Shown here: piece by piece, positions 34,826 to 45,882 of the stretch | How positions within the stretch are numbered: the first letter of the stretch is position 1 | How the letters are laid out: each line of letters begins with the position of its first letter | NCBI GenBank assembly: GCA_964017045.1 | Contig: OZ024797.1 | Span: 11,997,062 to 12,061,061 of the forward strand | From: Omphiscola glabra | Taxonomy: Eukaryota > Mollusca > Gastropoda > Lymnaeidae | DNA: 64,000 nucleotides | Reading direction: 5' to 3' | Notes under the pieces: generated by a model | Databases searched by the model: none | The model's input: only the letters and a program-made list of their open reading frames with translations | Told to the model about the DNA's origin: nothing | Translations under genes and position numbers: made by a program

Positions 34826-35052
34826 ATTAGCTATAGCACTACGTGAGATTAACTGTAGCACTACGTGAGATTAACTGTAGCACTACGTGAGATTAACTGT
34901 AGCACTACGTGAGATTAACTGTAGCACTACGTGAGATTAACTATAGCACTACGTGCGATTAACTGTAGCACTACGTGAGATTAACTATAGCACTACGTGA
35001 GATTAACTATAGCACTACGTGAGATTGACTATAGCACTACGTGAGATTAACT
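34826..35052. repeat. 22-bp minisatellite
   Basis: About ten copies of ACTACGTGAGATTAACTGTA plus GC, with TATAGC variants grouped at the two ends. Confidence 0.92.
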
Positions 35053-36085
35053 AACACTTAAAAATGTAATGTCATGCGTATATTTGTCGTAAGGTCACCT
35101 TAGTGCACTATGATACGTCAATCATACGAACAAACGTTTGGAGTCGCGCGTTGGTGCATATTTACTTACTCCTAGAAGAAAACAAGCCTCACTTTGGTCC
35201 AACAAAATCTGGGGTGCAACTTGAGTTCGTGACGCCAGGGGTGGTACTTACACTTTGCCGCGCCACACTCCCGAATCACGAAAACCTCAAATTGTGCAGA
35301 ATACCCGTTATACATAAGCCACAAAAATCATGTGCTGCCGCACCCCCCCCCCCCCAAAAAAAAACCGCCAAGTCCGGGGCGCACCGCCCCCTCTGCAACT
35401 CTCTTCCCTAGACATCAAGTTTCTTTTCACCACTGCTTTAAAATATTGTTTTTGAAATTTGCCCAAAAGATTTTTTAAAATCTTAATTCCCCCTCCCATC
35501 CTTCACACACCCCCCCCCCCCCCATTCCTTATCGGTCTTTGAGAATTCGTCCGATCTCAAGCAGGTCATGAAACTGGTTCTCCTTTAAGAACTGTGCACG
35601 CTCGATCTAAAAGACCTGGTTTGAGTCCTCTACCTCCTCCTCCCCCCACCCCCCAAAGCTCCCGTTCAACTATGTTGAATCTTGCTTTTAAAGGAGTTTA
35701 CAACGGCGGGTACAAGTATGGAAAGAACGGGATCGATTACGTTGTCCCCATCGGCCATACATGACGATTCCATGTTATAAGAATTCAGAACAGGGGCGTT
35801 CACAAAGGGGATTTGGGGGGTGGAAGTAGCTCCTTCCAATGTGTTTGCCTTTTGAGTTTTTCCAGGTGACAAAAGTTTTTAAAAATAATAAAGGGAAAGA
35901 GAACACAATTAATCAATATTTGTAATTATATTTGCATTTGATTTTTGTTTTAAGTGTGTGTTCGTGTTTCGGGCGGGGGGTAGGGGGAGTGTTAAGAGAC
36001 CCTCCAAAAAATCAATGTCACTTTCCAGGCCTGGGCGGGTATTCGAACTCCTCCCTCTAGCATGGAACGACATGTGTTAAAATTG
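35053..36085. other. no gene; C-runs and transposon-like scraps
   Basis: C-runs near 35342-35354 and 35511-35523. The segment around 35233-35400 (GACGCCAGGGGTGG ... GGGGCGCACCGCCCC) looks like pieces of hAT-type miniature elements, but no ends or TSD can be fixed. Confidence 0.45.
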
Positions 36086-36338
36086 GTTACCGGAAATTTG
36101 ATCGAAAGAAATTTCATCGACGGAAAATTGATCGACGGTAGTTTGATCGACGGTAGTTTGATCGAACGGAAGTTTGGTCGAATCTTTTTTTCAGTTCAGA
36201 CGTTAAAATGTTCGTCAAATTTCTTTTTGAACGCACTATACTATATAGTAAAACAAAATAATGCGTTCAAAAAGAAATTTGACGCAAAATTTTAACGTAT
36301 AAATAAAAAAAAACGATTCGATCAAATTTCCGGGTACG
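36086..36338. mobile_element. fold-back miniature element with 10-bp TSD
   Basis: The outer ends are inverted copies (CCGGAAATTTGATCGAA at 36090-36106, its reverse complement at about 36317-36333). A second, inner inverted pair, GTCAAATTTCTTTTTGAACG and CGTTCAAAAAGAAATTTGAC, surrounds a short AT loop near 36240-36260, so much of the element can fold on itself. GTTAAAATTG is present on both sides (36076-36085 and 36339-36348). Four GATCGACGG/GATCGAA sub-repeats lie in the left arm. A 9-10-bp duplication would fit a Mutator-like origin; that is inference. Confidence 0.7.
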
Positions 36339-36348
36339 GTTAAAATTG

Positions 36349-37073
36349 AGCGTGCAGCTAACCCCAACAATCGATAAAATTGATAGGCCAACTAAAATTC
36401 ATCCTTTTAATAATGACAGCATTTGATCATTTGGAAACTACAATAAAGTAGACATGAACAAAAACAACAGCTTACCAGCTTCAATATTGAGTTGTTGTTG
36501 TTTTTTTGTTTTTTTTTCAGTTATGGCGTCTGATATGGATAAAAATTAATCAAAAAAACAAACAATGAAGTTTGCGAAAAGAAGAAATAGTGAGTGTCTG
36601 TAAATAACTGATTCTATTTTTTTAAGAACCAAGAGCAAGGGAACTAGTTCTACCCCCTTTTTTACTCCTCACACCCCACACTACTTTTTAACCCTCCACT
36701 TATTTCGCGTTTAGTTGGGAGAAAATTATAAAGTGTATCTGGATATAATCAAGAGTCGATACTACGAGTCTCAGAACCGTCCAGACGTGAATGGGGGGCA
36801 ATGCGGTTAAAGCAATGTATGATGATGGTCCCAGGCCGTGTGATGATGGTCCCAGGCCGAGTGAATAGAAACCATCTTGTGTGGGGGGGGGGGGGGTGGA
36901 AGGGAGCAGCAAAAGTGATCGAGTGGCGATGAATGGTCAGGAGGACTGTGGGTAAATGGCCCCCCGCATTCACTGAACGTCTGCGCGACGGCCAGATTTC
37001 TCTACTTGCCGCTCCCCTTTCAGATACTTGGAAGATCGCACCAAGGGATAAAGCATTAATTGTTTCCTAGATG
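36349..37073. other. no gene seen
   Basis: AT-rich DNA with a T-run near 36500-36520 and a G-run near 36883-36896. GTGATGATGGTCCCAGGCCG occurs twice (about 36820-36860). No gene. Confidence 0.5.
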
Positions 37074-37745
37074 TAATATGGTGACATTGCTAAAGAAGTT
37101 CCAGATGTTGGTTGTTGTATGGTGACATTGCTAAAAACGTTCCATATGTTGGTTGTTGTATGGTGACATTGATAAAGGCGTTCCATACGTTGGTTGTTGT
37201 ATGGGGACATTGCTAAAGAAGTTCCATATGTTGGTTGTTGTATGGGGACATTGCTAAAGAAGTTCCACATGTTGGTTGTTGTATGGGGACATTGCTAAAG
37301 AAGTTCCATATGTTGGTTGTTGTATGGGGACATTGCTAAAGAAGTTCCATATGTTGGTTGTTGTATGGTGACATTGATAAAGGCGTTCCATACGTTGGTT
37401 GTTGTATGGGGACATTGCTAAAGAAGTTCCATATGTTGGTTGTTGTATGGGGACATTGCTAAAGAAGTTCCACATGTTGGTTGTTGTATGGGGACATTGC
37501 TAAAGAAGTTCCATATGTTGGTTGTTGTATGGTGACATTGCTAAAAACGTTCCATATGTTGGTTGTTGTATGGTGACATTGCTAAAGGCGTTCCATACGT
37601 TGGTTGTTGTATGGGGACATTGCTAAAGAAGTTCCATATGTTGGTTGTTGTATGGTGACATTGCTAAAGAAGTTCCACATGTTGGTTGTTGTATGGGGAC
37701 ATTGCTAAAGAAGTTCCATATGTTGGTTGTTGTATGGGGACATTG
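37074..37745. repeat. 41-bp minisatellite with higher-order blocks
   Basis: About 16 copies of a 41-base unit, GTTCCATATGTTGGTTGTTG plus TATGGGGACATTGCTAAAGAA. Variants (GGTGAC for GGGGAC, GATAAAGGCG for GCTAAAGAAG, CACATG for CATATG) recur in the same order, e.g. 37140-37270 and 37355-37475, giving a block of about 205 bases. The next array starts within about 25 bases. Confidence 0.92.
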
Positions 37746-37768
37746 GGGATAAATTTCGTAGTAACGGA

Positions 37769-38328
37769 CTCATGGTTATCTGGGAATCATGGCTATCTGG
37801 GACTCTTGGCTATCTGGGACTCATGGCTATCTGGGACTCTTGGCTATCTGGGACTCATGGCTATCTGGGACTCTTGGCTATCTGGGACTCATGGCTATCT
37901 GGGACTCTTGGCTATCTGGGACTCTTTGCTATCTGGGACTCATGGCTATCTGGGACTCATGGCTGTCTGGGACTCATGGCTGTCTGGGACTCTTGGCTGT
38001 CTTGGACTCATGGCTGTCTGGGACTCTTGGCTATCTGGGACTCTTGGCTATCTGGGACTCTTGGCTATCTGGGACTCATGGCTATCTGGGACTCATGGCT
38101 GTCTGGGACTCATGGCTATCTGGGACTCTTGGCTGTCTGGGACTCATGGCTATCTGGGACTCTTGGCTAACTGGGACTCTTGGATATCTGACACTTATGG
38201 CTATCTGGGACTCTTGGCTATCTGGGACTCTTGGCTATCTGGGACTCATGGCTATCTGGGACTCTTGGCTATCTGGGACTCTTGGATATCTGGCACTCAT
38301 GGCTAGCTGGGACTCTTGTCTATCCAAA
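37769..38328. repeat. 17-bp minisatellite
   Basis: About 33 copies of GGCTATCTGGGACTCTT or GGCTATCTGGGACTCAT, with GGCTGTC variants clustered mid-array. Not a multiple of three; all three plus-strand frames run open for 147-214 codons because 17 bases times three make a 51-base stop-free cycle. Confidence 0.93.
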
Positions 38329-38749
38329 GTCTGGAGTGCTTGCCTGTGGATGACTTTTTTCAATTCCGGTTTGTTCCAAAATCATGTTTGTGTTTGTTTC
38401 TCAACTCGATTGCGGCAAGTAAAGTATTGCTAATTACAACAGACCCTATAAGATATTTTCCTTAAATAGTATTCTTTCAAACTAAATAATGTCATTCCTT
38501 TCAATTCATGGCATCCACATCGACGCCATGTTTACATGTCCTTGATGTAGGCCACGACCAATGTTACGAAAGCGGAAACATGTGTCGAAGTTGGAGGATC
38601 TGAGTCATAGACTCCAAGTCAAGAGTTCGAGTCACGAATACAGGACCTGTGGGTCCTAGACGGCACGTCAGGAATTATTTCTATGTACCTAGGATCTGAA
38701 TCCTAGACGCCAAGTCAAGAATTCCTGTAATGGACGTCAAAACCTTTGA
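38329..38749. other. no gene; diverged short duplication
   Basis: Around 38598-38727 a phrase GATCTGAGTCATAGACTCCA AGTCAAGAGTTC recurs in altered form as GATCTGAATCCTAGACGCCA AGTCAAGAATTC (the space marks where each phrase is split for display). No gene. Confidence 0.5.
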
Positions 38750-39218
38750 GATAAATATCTTGAGCAGTTGTAGAGTCGATACCAATATATTTAGCAGTTT
38801 TAGAGTCGATGCCAATATCTTGAGCAGGTTTTGGAGTCGATACCAATATCTTGAGCAGGTTTTGGAGTCGATACCAATATCTTGAGCAGGTTTTGGAGTC
38901 GATACCAATATCTTGAGCAGTTTTAGAGTCGATGCCAATATCTTGAGCAGTTTTAGAGTCGATACCAATATCTTTAGCAGTTTTAGAGTGGATACCAATA
39001 TCTTGAGCAGGTTTTGGAGTCGATGCCAATATCTTGAGCAGGTTTTAGAGTCGATGCCAATATCTTGAGCAGGTTTTGGAGTCGATGCCAATATCTTGAG
39101 CAGGTTTTGGAGTCGATGCCAATATCTTGAGCAGGTTTTAGAGTCGATGCCAATATCTTGAGCAGGTTTTGGAGTCGATACCAATATCTTGAGCAGTTTT
39201 AGAGTGGATACCAATGCT
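38750..39218. repeat. 30/31-bp minisatellite
   Basis: About 15 copies of TTGAGCAGGTTTTGGAGTCG plus ATACCAATATC (31 bases), mixed with a 30-base form with GAGCAGTTTTAGAGTCGAT. The two forms are partly sorted into runs. Confidence 0.9.
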
Positions 39219-39326
39219 TGAAATCCGGTAACCTGGGATTGCTTTGCTCATTGTAGAAAGAGGAACACAAACTTGTCGTGTAACTGTATGATAAAGAAGG
39301 GCTTTTAACTTTTTATCCCCCTAACA

Positions 39327-39522
39327 CAGTGGTTCTCAACCTTTCTAATGCCGCGAGCCTTTAATACAGTTCCTCGTGTTGTGGCGACCCCAGCTACAAA
39401 ATTATTTTCGTTTCTACTTCATAACTTCAGAGTATATGTGTTTTCAGATGGTCTTAGGCGACCCCTGGAAAAAGGTCGTTCGACCCCCAGAGGGGTCGCG
39501 ACCCACACTATGGGAACCGCTG
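39327..39522 (-). mobile_element. SPIN-like hAT miniature element, second copy
   Basis: A 196-bp element, opposite in orientation to the copy at 22955. It reads CAGTGGTTCTCAACC at the left and GGGAACCGCTG at the right, with GTTGTGGCGACCCC and GATGGTCTTAGGCGACCCC inside. A perfect 8-bp TSD, CCCTAACA, flanks it (39319-39326 and 39523-39530). Confidence 0.85.
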
Positions 39523-39530
39523 CCCTAACA

Positions 39531-41232
39531 AGTAAATGATTTGTTTGTATTACTTACATGGTTGCAGCACAGGGAAAATTGATACATCAATAGTTTTTCA
39601 ATAGCTGTTGCACGCAAAGATGACCGTGGACATTTTGTAATATTCTTATCCTTTGTACCAAAATAATCTTGTACTTCGTATGTTTTAATTTTTTTTTTTA
39701 AATTGTGGCGCCCCGGGGGCGGGGGGATTCCATACTCTAAACTCAACGTATATGCTCAACTTATGTCAAATTGTATTTGACGTCACAAGGGAAATAAGGA
39801 GCTTCATTTTTAAAATAAAAATATCTTTCAAAGTGCTGGACAGCAAGGCCTCCTGTTTACAGTTGACTTATTTTACAGTTAATTGCCTTATGTATACAGT
39901 TGTCTCAGATATAATCACTGACTTACAACTATTTAAAGGATCATATATAAAGATAACATTCTCGATTTAAAATGAAAATATCTCCAAGCAATGACGAATT
40001 TGTTTTTTAAAAAAACGTGTTCGTTTTTTTTTTTGCAAAGTGGTTTGTCAGGGCATTTAAATTTTGATTACTTTTATAAGCAGCTCTTTGGTTAAATATA
40101 TCGAGGTCCTCAAAATGTCGCATTGGTCCAGGCCACTCTTGACCACTTCAATGCAATTTACACCGCCGCTAGGATTTTGAACACTTATTTTAAACATATT
40201 TTAAACATTTACACATTTTAAAAATATATTTAACCTATTTTGTACATACTTTGAAACAAAAACTAATACACACAAATAGTTAACAGACAGGTCAAAATCA
40301 ATTTTGGCGGCATTTCTGGAAAGGAAGTTCACAGCGCACTGAACAGGAAATAGCAAGACATATCTAATGGTTGTTTTGATGAATCACAAAATAAAAGACC
40401 CGGGACTTACAGGCGCAACCATCAGTCACGCCAGCCTCTCTGTGCCAAGAAGGCACTTAAAAACAATTTTTAACAAATATATTTTTAAATAAAACTTTCT
40501 ATAATCCTACCTTTTTTATTTTTCAGATTTCATTTTAATCCATAAAATAATCCGTTATAATCCTTGGTCGAGATTTAGGCAAAATTGTATGACACTGTCT
40601 CGGGATAGACTTTCTAACAATGTCTCAAGTCAGCGTAATCCTCCCAAACAGCCGATGTTAGACACTGTGAAATTCCAAACGAATTAAATCTCTTGCCCAG
40701 TGTGTCAAAACTCTGAAATAGAGAGGAAGAGGCGAGATCAGAATTTCGCTTTTAGAGTTATTGAGCTTGTATGGGTCTCAATGGAAGATTGCATTTTACT
40801 GGTTGTATGGGTGCAGTGGCGTAACAACGGCTTGGCATTGGGGCAGTTGCCAAGCGCGCCGGCCTGCGCCAGTTCAAAAGGGCGCCGCTAAATCTCTAAT
40901 TTTTAAATTTTTATTTAAATATCAAGGGCACCAAAAATAAATTAGCCAAGGGCTTGTTGGGTGACTTCAATCATGACAGAGTGGGTGGGTTTTATGGATG
41001 CATTTTGGAATACTCGCGTAGATATGATGTGATTGTGAATGAAAGAGGTGTCAGATGGGGTGGTAGATAAACAGCTGATTTGATAGTTGGGTGGATTGCG
41101 AGGAATGATTGGCAGATGCATGGATCCCATATCGTTACAAGGTTTAAAAATTAGCGACAACGATACTTAATCTAAAAATCGCTTAAGGGAGATAACTCTT
41201 GAATTTCTCCCCAGCTCGAGAACGCTACGAAA
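39531..41232. other. no gene; one hAT-like left end
   Basis: CAGTGGCGTAACAACGG near 40815 looks like the left end of the CAGTGGCGTAG hAT group, followed by GGGCGCCGCTAAATCTC, but I cannot place the right end. The rest is AT-rich with no gene. Confidence 0.45.
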
Positions 41233-41600
41233 TATGGATGGAAGGATGGATGGAAGGATGGATGGAAGGATGGATGGAAGGAAGGATGGATGGAAGGATG
41301 GATGGAAGGAAGGATTGATGGATGCGTGGATGGATGGTTGGATGGAAGTATGCATGGAAGTATGGATGGATGGATGGATGAATAGGGTGGGTGCATGGTA
41401 GGATGGATGGAAAGATGGGTGGAAGGATGGATTGGTGGAAGGATGGATGGGTGGGTGGAAGGAAAGATGAATGGAAGGATGGATTGGTGGAAGGATGGAT
41501 TGGTGGAAGGATGGATTGGTGGAAGGATGGATTGGTGGAAGGATGGATTGGTGGAAGGATGGATGGGTGGAAGGAAAGATGAATGGAAGGATGGAGGAAT
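41233..41600. repeat. GGAT/GGAA tetranucleotide-derived array
   Basis: (GGAT)n/(GGAA)n microsatellite organised into 12-base GGAAGGATGGAT units on the left and 16-base GGTGGAAGGATGGATT units on the right. Frames on both strands (His-Pro-Ser repeats on the minus strand) are by-products. Confidence 0.92.
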
Positions 41601-42651
41601 CTAAGATATCCCTTATGAGCAATCCACTCAAAGCCTCTGACTTTTCGCTATATTATTTAAACGTATAGCACGGTAAAGTCTCTGACTTTGCGATCCTATA
41701 TTTATATGTATAGCACGGTAAAGTCTCTGAGAGAGTATGGTACCTGAAGCAGGTCAGAGACAGAAATCGACAACTGACGCCATTTCTAACACCCTTCTAG
41801 ATATCATTTATGTTAAGTTAAAGTCAATATGATTACATAACGACACATAATGATGATAAAGAAATACAATAATAGATAATAAAACAAGCTGTAAAATAAA
41901 TACGATAATCTAAATCAGAATTCTCTGACACAATTGTCCTCATCTGCAAATGACATGTCAAATGTGTCCAGATTCCCGTGGTTTTCTACAAAAACCTACC
42001 GATGCACACAAAATCGATGCACGGTGCAGCTGTTGCTACCACCCATAAAGTTGGTGTACAAATAAAAATGTGCTGTGCATGTATGTATTATATGTGTACA
42101 GGTCTCTGTGAGTGGAAGTTAGAAAAGTGCATGCACGTATTAGTTTTGTCTAAATATCTCTTGATGGAAGTTTAAACATGTTCCGGGGGGGGGGGGCATT
42201 GCACGGTGGGTGTGGATAACTTTTATGAGAATACCAATATCTCAAAACCCATTTAATTTTGCTACACATGTGAATTATAAGATATAGATCATTAAAAATA
42301 TTAGAAACAACTCTCATAGCATTTCTATTAATCATAGTTCAGTTGCGTTTAAATATATAAGGTGGGGGTTGGTGTGGTGGCTCGTTTCATTGTATCGATT
42401 TCTCAAAATCCGATTAAGTTATCGACATTACAATTAGACTGAGACTGATTTGTCCCGTAAGGCGGGAAATAAATTAATTAAATACCGGAACAATTGCAAG
42501 AAAACGATAAAAATTGAAACGCACTCCATTTTAAACCAGGTAACACAGGATAACATCTTCTAGTACCTAATAAATGATTAATGAATCGTGTATAGATTTT
42601 ATGTCTACTTCATAGTTTGATTTTTTTAATGTAAGATCGTATTAGGGGTAT
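41601..42651. other. no gene seen
   Basis: A phrase TATAGCACGGTAAAGTCTCT occurs twice (about 41666 and 41709). A G-run lies near 42184-42196. Otherwise AT-rich with no credible coding frame. Confidence 0.5.
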
Positions 42652-43012
42652 AATGGATGGGTGCACGACAGTGTATTGGATGGATGGATGGGCAGAGTCG
42701 TGGCGTAGGGGGGCAAGGGGGTACAGATGTACCCGGGCGCCAGCTAGTTAGGGGGCGCCAAAATGTGCTTTGGTATTATTTTATTGATGAAAATAATGGG
42801 TTTGAGAGTTGAAAAGGGGAAAAGAGGGCGCTTTAAAATGAATCTTGTCCCTGGGCGCAAAACACTCTAGCTACGCCTCTGTGGATGGGTGCACGACAGT
42901 GTATTGGATAGATGGATGGGTGCACGACAGTGTATTGGATAGATGGATGGGTGCACGACAGTGTATTGGATAGATTGATGGGTGCACGACAGTGTAATGG
43001 ATAGATGAAGGA
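42652..43012. repeat. 31-bp minisatellite split by a hAT element
   Basis: GGATGGGTGCACGACAGTGT plus ATTGGATAGAT units occur at 42652-42692 and 42882-43012, about five in all. The hAT miniature element at 42693-42881 lies between them and duplicates TGGATGGG from the array. Confidence 0.88.
42693..42881. mobile_element. hAT miniature element, GCGTAG family copy 1
   Basis: A 189-bp element from CAGAGTCGTGGCGTAG to CTAGCTACGCCTCTG with a perfect 8-bp TSD, TGGATGGG (42685-42692 and 42882-42889). Its interior (ATGTACCCGGGCGCCAGC, AATAATGGGTTTGAGAGTTG) is nearly identical to the copy at 51208-51394. The right end shares CTAGCTACGCC with the larger hAT element ending at 58564. Confidence 0.88.
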
Positions 43013-43252
43013 GTTGGGTATGGACAGGTGAATAAGGGTTCGAATCAAATGTTTGAAATTGTTGATACAAATTTTAAAATTCTATTTAAACACAATACAT
43101 CATTGAATCCAATGGATTCCTACATCCAGTGGTATGTTATAATGTATAGTAACGTATGTGAGATTCATCCTAGCATTAACTTTATGTTAGACTTAATGTA
43201 AAGAGTCTGTGTTCATAGTTATTGCAAGGCTGTAGATTATCCAAATGAATAT
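43013..43252. other. no gene seen
   Basis: AT-rich DNA between two arrays; nothing to annotate. Confidence 0.5.
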
Positions 43253-43271
43253 TTTAATCTGTACTCTATAC

Positions 43272-43421
43272 CAGTGGTCGGCCACAAATCGGTTTTGACT
43301 CCGAAAAGCATGGTTCTTGACAGGTTCTTGAAAAGAAATATGGCTGTCAAAAAAAGTTTAATCGTCCTGCTGCTGATTTTGGGCTTTTTTTTTTTTTTTG
43401 CTAAAGAGTTGCCGAACTCTG
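43272..43421. mobile_element. hAT-like miniature element
   Basis: A 150-bp element beginning CAGTGGTCGGCCAC and ending TTGCCGAACTCTG (reverse complement CAGAGTTCGGCAA). The flanks are CTCTATAC (43264-43271) and CTCTATCC (43422-43429), a 7 of 8 match. A 16-base T run lies inside. The ends resemble the GGTCGGCAAAC group also seen at 63.29 kb. Confidence 0.7.
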
Positions 43422-43496
43422 CTCTATCCAAATAAATGTTTAAAGCTATACTCTCTACAAAGAAATGTTTACATCTATACGCTCTACAAAGACATA

Positions 43497-43745
43497 TGAA
43501 GGGCTCAAGGGAAAAACCAGTGATGTCAGGTTTTTAGAGTTTTGAGAAAAATGATAATAAAGTTTGAAAATTCCTCATAAAAGTATCAAAATATTAAAAT
43601 TTATAAATATGTATTTATTGACTACGCGGCTATTTCAGTTGGACCTATGTGTCATATCATTCTATTGAATGGAATGTAGCCACACGGGAGATAACTTGCA
43701 AATTTCGAAAAATTAACATCACTGGTTTTTCACTTGAACCCTTCA
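43497..43745. mobile_element. TA-flanked inverted-repeat miniature element
   Basis: Left end TGAAGGGCTCAAGGGAAAAA then CCAGTGATGTC; right end GACATCACTGG-like (ACATCACTGG) then TTTTTCACTTGAACCCTTCA. The terminal inverted repeats span about 30 bases with a few mismatches. TA flanks both ends, as expected for Tc1/mariner-type insertion. No coding capacity. Confidence 0.75.
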
Positions 43746-43860
43746 TATTTAAATCTATACTCTCTACAAAGACATTTTTAAATTTATAGTCACTACAAAG
43801 AAATGTTTAAATCTATACTCTCTACAAAGAAATGTTTAAATCTATACTCTCTGACTACGA

Positions 43861-44883
43861 TAACCGGTAGCTGAATTTTAGAAAAGCGGTTTTCCAAATT
43901 ATTTTTTTCATGATATAAAATGGAAGAACAAAATTCAGATTTTTTAAAATAATAAATTTCAAACAAAACCATAGTAATATGTATTGTTCTTATAATTTAA
44001 TAAGTAAAATCTTCTTTTTAAAAAGTATGCCGTATAAATGTATAAGGTTGGCAGGCATTCGCAAATGCGTAGCGTATCTGACCATACTGCACTCTGTACC
44101 GATATCCGATCACGCGTGTTAAAAAGTGGTATCATTCTTATTGCGCGATAGATATTAACCAGTTGACAGATCGATATATATTAAAAAGTTGAGAGATCGA
44201 TAAATATTAACAAGTTGACAGATCGATAGATATTAACCAGTTGACAGATCGATAGATATTAACAAGTTGACAGATCGATAGATATTAACAATATGACAGA
44301 TCGCAGTTTCCCATAATTTTTATCCTCGCCCCCCCCCCCTCAACCAAAATAACGGCAACTACAATGTAAAAAGCATACATAAAGATTTTTTAAAGTTATT
44401 TAAAGAATATGAAATGTACCAAAATGTCGCCCCCACCCCAAAAAAGCACCCGGATCCAACCGCTGTCTCCATCCCCTCTCCTTGCGTCTGGTGAAGATGT
44501 ACGGTCTTTTAAAATATCACCCTAGACCCGCCAACACCCCACCCCTCCCCAAATAAATATGTATTTCTTAGAAAGAAAACAAAGAGGAACGCCGTTCCTC
44601 CGTGTTCCTCCAGCACCGATTGTATTAGCAGCATCCTTAATCTACACCAGGTTTGTCTGAGAATCGACAAGGAAGTAAACCTCTTGCTTTTGATCTGTGT
44701 GCCGCTCAACACTTTCACAGAACGTGGGAACCACGTCTCTTAGAAATGAGAGCATCAATGCGGCTGTGTCAATAAGAAAGTGTCCCAGCGGACGACTCTC
44801 AATTAACTACAACAGCAGCGACAGGGCTCCCAACTCTATAACCACTATACACTTTTTCATATATCATTACACACTTCTTCATA
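43861..44883. other. no gene; one short array
   Basis: Apart from the array at 44150-44310 listed separately, this is AT-rich DNA with a C-run near 44330-44339. Short frames around 44509-44718 have no recognisable domain. Confidence 0.5.
44150..44310. repeat. 26-bp minisatellite
   Basis: About five copies of TTGACAGATCGATAGATATT plus AACCAG or AACAAG. Confidence 0.85.
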
Positions 44884-45240
44884 CATCCACACACCATTAT
44901 ACACGTCGGCATTACATCCACACCATTATACACGTCGGCATTACATCCACAATCCATTATACACGTCGGCATTACATCCACACACCATTATACACGTCGG
45001 CATTACATCCACACACCATTATACACGTCGGCATTACATCCACACACCATTATACACGTCGGCATTACATCCACACACCATTATACACGTCGGCATTACA
45101 TCCACACACCATTATACACGTCGGCATTACATCCACACACTATTATACACGTCGGCATTACATCCACACACCATTATACACTTCTTCACACACCATTATA
45201 CACTTCTTCACACACCATTATACACGTCTGCATTACATCC
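44884..45240. repeat. 31-bp minisatellite
   Basis: About eleven copies of CCATTATACACGTCGGCATT plus ACATCCACACA. The last units shorten to CTTCTTCACACA forms. Frames of up to 194 codons here simply traverse the array. Confidence 0.92.
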
Positions 45241-45882
45241 CTACACATGCCTTCAGTTATTTGGGATCGGGGCTATTTTAAAATTCCTTCACGTTACTCT
45301 TGGATGCCCCTGACCCTTTCGCTTTTGGGGCCCCCTTCATTGAGAGTTGGTCTTTTTGCGTTCGTAGTTAATGTTACTAGAAGCTTGCAGAGGTGCCTCC
45401 TTTGGTGGTGTTAAGGTATCTTTGAGAGCAGTTTTGGAAAATCGACATCCAGTGCAATATCCCTTTTCTTAGAGCCGAAACGTCTCTGAATCGGCATTCT
45501 GTAGCAGCGCCGGACTTATCCCCCCAGTGCCGCATCGTGCTACGTCTATCTTCTGTCTAATACTCTGCATCTTGTGTGTCGGTGAATTCCCGACGTAACA
45601 CAAACAACACGCCGTCATCGCATTAAACTTTTTTCACACCCCAAACACTTACCTTGGACCATCCGGATCCAGGCAGTTCCCATGACCTGAAATGCGTTTC
45701 TTACACCCTACACAATCTCTGGAACACACCTGACCCGAAAAAAAAGCCGCTTCACAACACCCTTCATAATTACCGACATCTCACCGCTTATGACAAAGAC
45801 TATCGCATTGCAACAATAAAGATTAAGAACAAATTAAAAGTTAAACCTTTCAAATTATTTAATGGTTCACTGATAGAGGATC
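45241..45882. other. no gene assigned
   Basis: A plus-strand frame at 45654-45914 (86 codons) has mixed, non-repetitive composition but no family I recognise, and it runs into the hAT fragment on the other strand. I do not call it a gene. Confidence 0.4.

Larger units (their letters stand above)
43253..43860. repeat. 29-bp minisatellite split by two transposons
   Basis: Units reading CTATACTCTCTACAAAGAAA plus TGTTTAAAT occur at 43253-43271, 43422-43496 and 43746-43860. The two gaps are the hAT-like element at 43272-43421 and the inverted-repeat element at 43497-43745. Removing both rejoins a regular array. Confidence 0.8.
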
